Shown here: in pieces, positions 6,285 to 13,492 of the stretch
Layout of the letters: every line of letters starts with the position of its first letter
Numbering within the stretch: the first letter of the stretch is position 1
Origin: UBA3263 sp964554335
GTDB taxonomy: Bacteria; Bacteroidota; Bacteroidia; Bacteroidales; Muribaculaceae
Direction: 5' to 3'
Length of the DNA stretch: 21,948 nucleotides
Assembly: GCA_964554335.1 (NCBI GenBank)
Contig: CAZKOF010000033.1
Coordinates: 1-21,948, forward strand
Made by a program: the position numbers and the translations under genes
The notes under the pieces: model-generated
What the model was told of the DNA's origin: nothing
Databases searched by the model: none
What the model saw: only the letters and a program-made list of their open reading frames with translations

Positions 6285-8879
6285 TTAATTGTTGACAAAG
6301 GTGAGATTTCCGTCCTTGTCGAGGTCAATGGTGATGGGATAGTCCTTGTTGACCTTCTGCGCGAGAATGTCTTTCGACAGGCGGTTGAGCACCAGTCGAT
6401 GAATTGCCCTCTTGACCGGTCGGGCACCGAATTCGGGGTCATATCCCTCTTCAGCCAGATAGTGGAGGGCCGCAGGGGTGATGTGCAACTCGACTCCGTT
6501 GGTTGAAAGCATCTTTTGTATGCCCTTAATCTGCAGGCCTACAATCTCTTCGATTTCCTTTTCGTTCAGCGGAGTGAACATGATGGTTTCATCGATTCGG
6601 TTCAGGAATTCAGGGCGGATTGTCTGCTTCAGCATGTCGAGCACCTCGGTCTTGGTCTTCTCGATGATTTCGGCGCGGTTATCGTCGGTGAGTTTCGAGA
6701 AGTTCTCGCGTATGACGTTCGAACCCATGTTGGAAGTCATTATGATGATGGTGTTCTTGAAATTCACCAGTCGGCCCTTGTTATCCGTCAGTCGACCGTC
6801 GTCGAGCACTTGGAGCAGAATGTTGAACACGTCGGGATGGGCCTTCTCGATTTCATCGAAGAGCACGACGGAGTAGGGTTTGCGGCGCACAGCCTCGGTC
6901 AGCTGGCCGCCTTCATCGTAGCCGACGTATCCCGGAGGCGCGCCGACCAGACGGCTGACGGCGTGTTTCTCCTGATATTCGCTCATGTCTATGCGCGTCA
7001 TCATGTTTTCGTCATCGAAAAGGTATTCGGCGAGAGCCTTGGCGAGTTCCGTCTTGCCTACGCCGGTGGTTCCGAGGAAAATGAACGAGCCAATGGGGCG
7101 GCGCGGGTCATTGAGCCCGGCACGGGAGCGGCGCACGGCGTCGGCAATGGCTTCGATTGCATCGTTTTGGCCGACTACACGCTTATGGAGTTCGTCTTCG
7201 AGGTGGAGAAGTTTATCCTTTTCGCTCTGAACCATCTTCATGACCGGGATGCCGGTCCAGCGGGAAACGACTCCGGCAATATCGTCGGCGTCTACCTCCT
7301 CCTTAATCAGCGGCTGCTCGCCCTGCATCATTTTCAGTTGCTGCTGAATCGTTGCGTTCTCGCGCTCTTTTTCCTGGATTTTCGAGTATCGGATTTCGGC
7401 AACGCGGGCGTAGTCGCCCTCGCGCTCGGCAGTCTGAGCCTCGAAATTGAGTTGCTCAATGTCAATCTTGTTTTGCTGAATTCGGTTGATAAGGTCCTTT
7501 TCGGCCTGCCACTTGGAGCGGAATTCTTTCTCCTCGTCGCGCATGTCGGCCAACTCCTTTTCAATTTCGCGTACCTTGGCGTCGTCGCCCTCGCGCTTGA
7601 TTGCTTCACGTTCGATCTCCTTTTGGGCAATGCGTCGTACAATGTCGTCAAGTGCCTGCGGCACCGAGTCAACCTCCAGTCGGAGCTTAGATGCGGCTTC
7701 GTCAATGAGGTCAATGGCCTTGTCGGGGAGGAATCGGTCGGTAATGTATCGTTCGGAGAGTTGCACGGCAGCGATAATCGCTTCGTCGCGGATGCGAACT
7801 TTGTGGTGGTTCTCATAGCGCTCCTTTAGGCCGCGGAGAATCGCAATGGCGCTCATCTCGTCGGGCTCGTCGACCATCACTTTCTGAAATCGGCGTTCCA
7901 AAGCTTTGTCTTTCTCAAAATATTTCTGATACTCGTCGAGCGTGGTGGCACCGATTGAGCGGAGTTCGCCTCGCGCGAGTGCAGGCTTCAGAATATTGGC
8001 GGCATCCATAGCCCCCTCACCCTTACCGGCGCCGACGAGCGTATGAATTTCATCGATGAAGAGAATAATCTCGCCGTCTGATTGGGTAACTTCGTTGACA
8101 ATGGCCTTCAGGCGCTCTTCGAATTCACCTTTATACTTAGCGCCGGCAACGAGAGCGCCCATGTCGAGCGAGAATATCTGTTTCGACCTTAGATTTTCAG
8201 GTACATCGCCGCGCACGATACGCTGGGCGAGGCCTTCGGCAATGGCCGTCTTGCCCGTGCCCGGTTCGCCGATGAGCATCGGATTGTTTTTTGTGCGGCG
8301 GCTGAGAATTTGAAGCACACGTCTAATCTCCTCGTCGCGACCGATTACAGGGTCGAGTTTGCCTTCCCGTGCCCGCTCATTGAGGTTAATCGCATATTTA
8401 GACAGGGCATTGTAGGTTTCCTCGGCACTCTGGTCTGTGGCTTTTTTGCCCTTTCTGAGTTCGTCGACGGCGGCTGTGAGTTCATGCTCGGTCATACCTG
8501 CGTCTTTAAGCAGTCGGGAAGCCGAGGAACTTACGGTAAAGAGCGCCATAAGTATTGACTCGAGTGTGACGTATTCGTCGCCCTGCTTCTTGGATACGTC
8601 GATAGAGCGCTGGAGCACGTCGTTGCTCTCGCGCGAGAGGTAGGGCTCGCTGCCGCTGACTTTCGGAAGTGACATAATGTCACGTTCAATATTCTGTTGC
8701 AGCAGGGGCAGGTTGGCTCCGACTTTTTGGAATATAAACTTGACGAGAGAGTCACCCTCCTCGACCACAGCCTTAAGAATGTGTACAGGCTCAATGGATT
8801 GCTGACCCGCGGAGCGGGTAATCTCTACGGCCTTTTGGATGGCCTCCTGAGACTTGATGGTGAAATTATTGAAGTTCAT
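6285..8879 (-). CDS. clpB: ClpB disaggregase (Hsp100 ATPase)
   Basis: ClpB is a hexameric AAA+ chaperone that threads and rescues aggregated proteins together with DnaK in the cytoplasm. The 864-residue length is standard. Visible in order are the Clp N domain (1-145), first AAA+ with GEPGTGKT (204-211) and Walker B LFIDE (273-277), the M-domain coiled coil (about 405-525, long Glu/Lys/Arg heptads), then second AAA+ with GTTGVGKT (603-610) and VLFDE (672-676), and the ClpB C-terminal domain. Pore loops are present as KYKGEFE (248-254) and GYVGYDEG (650-657). It is a single-gene unit, divergent from the hexosaminidase and convergent with the transporter. No clear -7 box is seen upstream, so a heat-shock promoter of another type is possible. 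There are no oddities in the protein. Confidence 0.98.
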   Translation of the reverse strand: MNFNNFTIKSQEAIQKAVEITRSAGQQSIEPVHILKAVVEEGDSLVKFIFQKVGANLPLLQQNIERDIMSLPKVSGSEPYLSRESNDVLQRSIDVSKKQGDEYVTLESILMALFTVSSSASRLLKDAGMTEHELTAAVDELRKGKKATDQSAEETYNALSKYAINLNERAREGKLDPVIGRDEEIRRVLQILSRRTKNNPMLIGEPGTGKTAIAEGLAQRIVRGDVPENLRSKQIFSLDMGALVAGAKYKGEFEERLKAIVNEVTQSDGEIILFIDEIHTLVGAGKGEGAMDAANILKPALARGELRSIGATTLDEYQKYFEKDKALERRFQKVMVDEPDEMSAIAILRGLKERYENHHKVRIRDEAIIAAVQLSERYITDRFLPDKAIDLIDEAASKLRLEVDSVPQALDDIVRRIAQKEIEREAIKREGDDAKVREIEKELADMRDEEKEFRSKWQAEKDLINRIQQNKIDIEQLNFEAQTAEREGDYARVAEIRYSKIQEKERENATIQQQLKMMQGEQPLIKEEVDADDIAGVVSRWTGIPVMKMVQSEKDKLLHLEDELHKRVVGQNDAIEAIADAVRRSRAGLNDPRRPIGSFIFLGTTGVGKTELAKALAEYLFDDENMMTRIDMSEYQEKHAVSRLVGAPPGYVGYDEGGQLTEAVRRKPYSVVLFDEIEKAHPDVFNILLQVLDDGRLTDNKGRLVNFKNTIIIMTSNMGSNVIRENFSKLTDDNRAEIIEKTKTEVLDMLKQTIRPEFLNRIDETIMFTPLNEKEIEEIVGLQIKGIQKMLSTNGVELHITPAALHYLAEEGYDPEFGARPVKRAIHRLVLNRLSKDILAQKVNKDYPITIDLDKDGNLTFVNN

Positions 8880-8937
8880 AAAAGTTGAAATGTTTTTATA
8901 CTTTTAGAAACGCAAAAAGCGTGCCAAAGGTTTGAGA

Positions 8938-8969
8938 ATTGCAGAATATAAGAATAATTCGTAACTTTG
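8938..8969 (+). promoter_or_regulatory. promoter of the hexosaminidase gene
   Basis: ATTG (8938-8941) lies 20 bp before TAACTTTG (8962-8969), a textbook Bacteroidetes -33/-7 pair. The start would be near 8975, giving a leader of about 25 nt before the ATG at 8999. Confidence 0.7.
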
Positions 8970-8998
8970 GTGCTATAATAAACCGATAAACTATTATC

Positions 8999-11900
8999 AT
9001 GAGAAGATCAGTAATTGCTATAACGGTCGCATTGACGCTTGCGGTAAGCTTGCCTGCGGCGGCAACAGTTGACCATTTGCTGCCGAAGGTTAAGACAATG
9101 GCTATGAAGGACTGCAGAGGATTTGCCCTCAAACGTTCCGTTGCCATTGAGGATGAAACGAACTCGGAGCTGCTTCGGGAGGTGCTGGCGAATGCCGGTG
9201 CAACAATCGACGCCGCTTCCGGTGCGAAAGTGAAAGTTCAGATTGTCAACTCGATTCCCGGCGCATTTAACCACGATCTCGCCGAGTATCCTGATGAGGC
9301 CTATAGTATAGATGTCGATGAAAATCAGCTGACAATCAATGCTCTGACCGCCACAGGTGTTATACGCGCGGCTCAGACTCTGGCCCAGCTTGCAATAGGT
9401 ACGGATATTATTGAGCCGTTGTCGCTGACCGATTGGCCTGCGTTTAAACTCCGCGGATATATGCACGACGTCGGCCGCTCGTTTGTTTCAGTTGATGAAC
9501 TGAAGAAGCAAATCAGACTTTTCAGCCAGTTCAAAGTCAACACGTTCCATTGGCATCTTACCGAAAACCAGGCATGGCGCTTCGAAGTTAAAGCGTATCC
9601 GAAGCTGACGTCATCCGAGTCCATGACCCGATTTGCAGGTCAATATTATACTCAGGAACAATGTCGTGAGGTGATGGCCGAAGCAAAGAAGTATGGCATC
9701 ACGGTAATTCCCGAAATCGATATGCCCGGCCATAGCGAGGCTTATGTCAGGGCAATGGGCCACGCCATGCAGACCGACGAGGGCAAGCAGGAGTTGCTGA
9801 AAGTGCTCGATGAGGTAGCCGATGTTTTTGCCGATGCTCCCTACATTCATATCGGTGCTGACGAGGTTGCCATTACCGATAATACGTTTCTGCCGACGAT
9901 GATTGACAAAATTCATGCGCTCGGCAAGAAAGTCGTTTGCTGGAATCCTATCAGCGGCGTCAACATCGCCGGTTTGAACTTCGACATGACCCAGATGTGG
10001 TCAACCTCAGGCCGTAAAATTGCCGGCATTCCCAATATTGACTGCCGATATAACTATATCAACCACTTCGACGTGTTTGCCGATTTGGTCGGTATTTACA
10101 AGAGCTCAATCTATTATGAGGAGAAAGGCACCGACGAGGCGGCCGGAACCATTACCGCAATATGGAATGACCGCAAGACCCCGACCGAGAGGGATATCAT
10201 TGTCCAGAATAACATATATGCCTGTGTGCTCGCTTCGGCTGAGCGAGCATGGGCCGGCGGCGGTAAACAGTATATTGAAACCGGAGGAACCATGCTCCCT
10301 AATGAGGGCGAAGAGTTTGAGGAATTCGCTGACTGGGAACGCCGCTTCTTGCTCCACAAATCATTGTCGCTCAAAGAGGAGCCGATACCCTATGTCAAGC
10401 AGACACATGCCCGCTGGAACGTCACCGAGATGTTCGATAACGGCGGCAACGCGGATATGGTTTTTGCTCCCGAAACGAGTCTTGAAAACCCGACATGGAC
10501 GGTGACCCCTGTGACAGGCTCCGGCATTTACCTGCGTCACACATGGGGAGGTACGGTTCCCGGTCTGTATGCCAACGCCCCGACAAACCGTACGGCTTAT
10601 GCCTACACCTATATCTATTCGCCTACTGCCAGAGATGTCGGCGCTCATATTGAATTCCAGAACTACGGTCGCTCGGAGAAAGACACCGCTCCCGACAAAG
10701 GCAAGTGGGACCGCAAAGGCTCGCGCCTTTGGCTCAACGATGAGGAAATTATGCCTCCGACCTGGGATAATTCCGGAAAGGAAATCACTAATGAGGTTGA
10801 CCTTCTGAATGAGAATTTCGCAGCCCGCGAACCTCTGACAGTCAGCCTTAAGCAGGGTTGGAACAAGGTGCTTGTAAAGCTCCCTTATGTAAATGCCCCC
10901 GGCGTACGTTTGAACAAGTGGATGTGGACGTTCGCACTCGTTGACCTCACCACCGGTGAGGCAGATGAAGAGCTCCGTTATTCGCCGAGCAAGAGCATCG
11001 ATGACGCTGCAGAAAGTGTTTATATGCTTATTGAGCAGGCTCGCACTGCCGTGAGTAGTGTGATTAAAGATCAGGTCGGATATTTTGCAAGCAGCGAGCT
11101 CGACCGCAATCTCATTGCCAAGCTTACCGAAGTCGAGGCGACTCTGTCTGTTCCGATGTCGGCAGATGAGCGTCAGGCGCAGCGCGATGCAATTAAGGCA
11201 TTGCTCGATGCTTTCAATGCAGGATATGCCGCTTCAGGCATAAACATGCCTGAAGAAAAGGTTTACTACAATATATACACTCCGTTGCGCAACAATAAGT
11301 ACGCCGCTGCGGTCAACAACATGCTCGGGTCTACGAACAATCCCGGAGAGACCGCCGCGTGGAAGTTCGAGAAGCGCAATGACGGTAAGTTTGATATTGT
11401 CAACTATTTTACTTCTGAGTATGTATCACCTACCGGCTCATCAAACGGTTCGCAGCTGACGTTGACCACTACGGTCCCCGCTAACGGCTGGGAAGTGAAG
11501 CCCGCGAATGAGGTCGGGTACGTTATCGTTGTCAGCGGTTCGGCGCAGTTCAACCAGTCAAACAACGCCGATAAAATCCTTAACTGGGGTAACGGCAACA
11601 ATGTCAGCGATTCCGGTTGCAAGTACATGTTTGTTGCGACCGATTATTCTGACGATGCCGTTGTCGATGCGCTTAAATCGCTTATTGCAATTGCAAAAGC
11701 AAAAGTAGAGGAAGTAATCCGCGAGGGTGTCGGCTACTATCCGTCGACCAACCTTGACGTCGAGCTTATGGCCAAGATCGCAGAAATTGAGCCGACTCTT
11801 ACCGATGTCATGGACCCTGAGCAACGTAAGGCCCAGAAAGATGCCCTGCAGTCTCTCTACAACGCATTCCTTGCCGGATATGCGGCCGAAGGTGTGAACC

Positions 11901-12442
11901 AGCCGCAGGCAAAGGTGTTTTATAACCTGAGCACTCCGCTCCGCGGCAATAGATTTGCGTCGGCCGAGAACCATTTTATTGTCGGCACCGTGTCGGCAAC
12001 CGAGGCCTCGGCTTGGGCATTCAAGACCCGCGAGGATGGAAGCTACGATATTTTCAACTATGCTACCGGTGAATACGTCTCGCCCGTTGCCGAGCAGAAT
12101 ACCCGGCTTTCACTTTGCAATGATGCTCCCGGGGCCGGATGGAAAGTTCTTGCTTCAAATGAGATCGGATATGTTGTTATTGTCAGCGGAACGTCGCAGT
12201 TCAACCAAACAAAGGCCGAACAACAATATGCGGTCTATAACTGGGGCAACGGCACGCGTCTCGATGATGACGGTTGCAAGTATGTTTTCACCGCAACCGA
12301 TCTGGTGCAGAATGGAATCTGCTTTTCTGCCGTCGATGCCGACGATAAAGCATCGGTTATCTACGACTTGCAGGGACGTCGCCTGGCAGCACCTGTCAAC
12401 GGCATCAACATCGTCAATGGACGCAAGGTCTTAGTCCGCTAA
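8999..12442 (+). CDS. secreted GH20 beta-N-acetylhexosaminidase with duplicated C-terminal module
   Basis: The 1147-residue protein has a signal peptide (1-22), a GH20 N-terminal domain (about 25-140), and a GH20 TIM barrel (about 147-460) with HWHLTENQAWR (184-194), the H..GH region PEIDMPGHSEA (238-248) and the catalytic Asp288-Glu289 pair in HIGADEV (284-290). The enzyme uses substrate-assisted hydrolysis to release terminal GlcNAc or GalNAc, for example from mucin or host glycans. A beta-rich region follows (about 465-670), then two tandem copies of a module of about 218 residues (672-889 and 890 to about 1105): a helical FIVAR-like part plus a beta, ricin-like part. The end (YDLQGRRLAAP, IVNGRKVLVR) is a Bacteroidales surface/export tail. 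It has its own promoter. The 3' end overlaps hemW by 12 bp, tail to tail. GH20 is certain; module folds are inferred. Confidence 0.95.
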   Translation: MRRSVIAITVALTLAVSLPAAATVDHLLPKVKTMAMKDCRGFALKRSVAIEDETNSELLREVLANAGATIDAASGAKVKVQIVNSIPGAFNHDLAEYPDEAYSIDVDENQLTINALTATGVIRAAQTLAQLAIGTDIIEPLSLTDWPAFKLRGYMHDVGRSFVSVDELKKQIRLFSQFKVNTFHWHLTENQAWRFEVKAYPKLTSSESMTRFAGQYYTQEQCREVMAEAKKYGITVIPEIDMPGHSEAYVRAMGHAMQTDEGKQELLKVLDEVADVFADAPYIHIGADEVAITDNTFLPTMIDKIHALGKKVVCWNPISGVNIAGLNFDMTQMWSTSGRKIAGIPNIDCRYNYINHFDVFADLVGIYKSSIYYEEKGTDEAAGTITAIWNDRKTPTERDIIVQNNIYACVLASAERAWAGGGKQYIETGGTMLPNEGEEFEEFADWERRFLLHKSLSLKEEPIPYVKQTHARWNVTEMFDNGGNADMVFAPETSLENPTWTVTPVTGSGIYLRHTWGGTVPGLYANAPTNRTAYAYTYIYSPTARDVGAHIEFQNYGRSEKDTAPDKGKWDRKGSRLWLNDEEIMPPTWDNSGKEITNEVDLLNENFAAREPLTVSLKQGWNKVLVKLPYVNAPGVRLNKWMWTFALVDLTTGEADEELRYSPSKSIDDAAESVYMLIEQARTAVSSVIKDQVGYFASSELDRNLIAKLTEVEATLSVPMSADERQAQRDAIKALLDAFNAGYAASGINMPEEKVYYNIYTPLRNNKYAAAVNNMLGSTNNPGETAAWKFEKRNDGKFDIVNYFTSEYVSPTGSSNGSQLTLTTTVPANGWEVKPANEVGYVIVVSGSAQFNQSNNADKILNWGNGNNVSDSGCKYMFVATDYSDDAVVDALKSLIAIAKAKVEEVIREGVGYYPSTNLDVELMAKIAEIEPTLTDVMDPEQRKAQKDALQSLYNAFLAGYAAEGVNQPQAKVFYNLSTPLRGNRFASAENHFIVGTVSATEASAWAFKTREDGSYDIFNYATGEYVSPVAEQNTRLSLCNDAPGAGWKVLASNEIGYVVIVSGTSQFNQTKAEQQYAVYNWGNGTRLDDDGCKYVFTATDLVQNGICFSAVDADDKASVIYDLQGRRLAAPVNGINIVNGRKVLVR
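11012..12313 (+). repeat. tandem duplication of a coding module (about 654 bp per copy)
   Basis: Copy 1 spans about 11012-11665 and copy 2 about 11666-12313, in register at 218 codons. Matching landmarks are IKDQVGYF against IREGVGYY, KVYYNIYTPLRNNKYA against KVFYNLSTPLRGNRFA, GYVIVVSGSAQFNQ against GYVVIVSGTSQFNQ, and NWGNG with GCKYMF against GCKYVF. The copies have diverged well beyond recent duplication. Each looks like a helical spacer plus a beta sandwich or trefoil, probably for carbohydrate binding. Confidence 0.8.
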
Positions 12443-13492
12443 TCGGAGCAACTTCAGAATTATGGAATTGGATTGAAGCCAGGCAGCCTCGCTTATGCGC
12501 AAGTTTCCTGCTTCATTATATTCAAGCAGTGATTCGGCCGTATGCAGTTCTTTCGGGGTCAGCATCTCGGGGCTGATGCCACGGCTTGTGCGTAATCCGG
12601 TTATGAGGCGGTCATTAAAACGGTTCTCTTCGGTTTCCGTTTCGACAATGGCGGAGTGTTCCGGGTTGGCAAGATATGATTTGAGGTTTGCGGGATTCTC
12701 GCGGCGGAGAGTGCCGTCAAAGCTATGGGCTCCCGGACCGAGGCCGAGATAGGGTGTCATGTCCCAGTAAGCGGAATTATGACGTGCCTCGCGTTGCGGA
12801 AGGGCAAAGTTTGAAATTTCGTAGTGGTTGTAGCCTGCCCGGGAGGTTTCCCTGCATAGCGTGGCATACATGCTTTCTACGAGGTCGTCGGCGGCCTCTG
12901 TGATGGTTCCGGCGTTAAGCTGCGCGGTCAGAAGCGTTCCGGGTTCGTAGCTCAGCAAGTAGGCCGAAATATGTTCCGGGCGCAGGTCAATTACCTCACG
13001 CAGAGATTTCTCCCAGCTTTCGAGCGTCTGACCCGGAAGGCCGTAAATCAGGTCGAGTGAAATATTATTGAATCCTGAATTGCGGAGAGTCGTGAAAGCG
13101 CGGCGTGCATCGTCGGCCGAATGGCGGCGTCTGATTCGGCGGAGCTCGGAATCATTTAGGCTCTGCACTCCCATGCTCACTCTGTTGGTTCCGGCATCGA
13201 GCAGTCTCGAAGCATATTCAGCCGTAATATTTTCGGGGTTTACCTCAACAGTTTTTTCTCCGCTTCCGAGATTAAGAAACGGGCGGAAGAACGTCGGGTC
13301 GACACATCCCGGCGTTCCGCCTCCGAAATATACTGTTTCAATCTCGCCAATCTCGCCGCGACGTGCGGCAAGTTCGCGACCGACGGCATTGAAATAGCTT
13401 TCGGACTCGAAGATGCGCAGGGGGCCCGAGTAGAAGTCGCAATATGCGCATTTGGATGTGCAGTATGGAACGTGGATATATAGTCCTGCCAT
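12431..13492 (-). CDS. hemW: HemW-type radical SAM protein
   Basis: The 353-residue protein belongs to the radical SAM family once annotated as oxygen-independent coproporphyrinogen III oxidase-like. HemW is now regarded as a heme chaperone. It shows CTSKCAYCDF, the CxxxCxxC cluster motif with Cys11, Cys15 and Cys18, the SAM-binding YFGGGTP (55-61), MGVQSLNDSELRRIRR, and HNSAYWD followed by YLGLGPGAHSFDG. The first-Cys spacing and the short N-terminus match HemW rather than true HemN. It is the last gene of the seven-gene unit; its ATG overlaps the AddB-like stop by one base (TGATG). Its stop lies inside the end of the convergent hexosaminidase gene, and no terminator hairpin is visible there. 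Confidence 0.93.
   Translation of the reverse strand: MAGLYIHVPYCTSKCAYCDFYSGPLRIFESESYFNAVGRELAARRGEIGEIETVYFGGGTPGCVDPTFFRPFLNLGSGEKTVEVNPENITAEYASRLLDAGTNRVSMGVQSLNDSELRRIRRRHSADDARRAFTTLRNSGFNNISLDLIYGLPGQTLESWEKSLREVIDLRPEHISAYLLSYEPGTLLTAQLNAGTITEAADDLVESMYATLCRETSRAGYNHYEISNFALPQREARHNSAYWDMTPYLGLGPGAHSFDGTLRRENPANLKSYLANPEHSAIVETETEENRFNDRLITGLRTSRGISPEMLTPKELHTAESLLEYNEAGNLRISEAAWLQSNSIILKLLRLAD

Noticed and set aside
6516..7829. Long 437-codon open frame on the plus strand opposite clpB
   Set aside because: It is antisense to the highly conserved AAA+ domains, has no domain pattern of its own, and is explained by codon bias of clpB.
11012..12313. Recent tandem duplication or assembly artefact in the hexosaminidase gene
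   Set aside because: The two copies are strongly diverged at protein level, so they are an old domain duplication.
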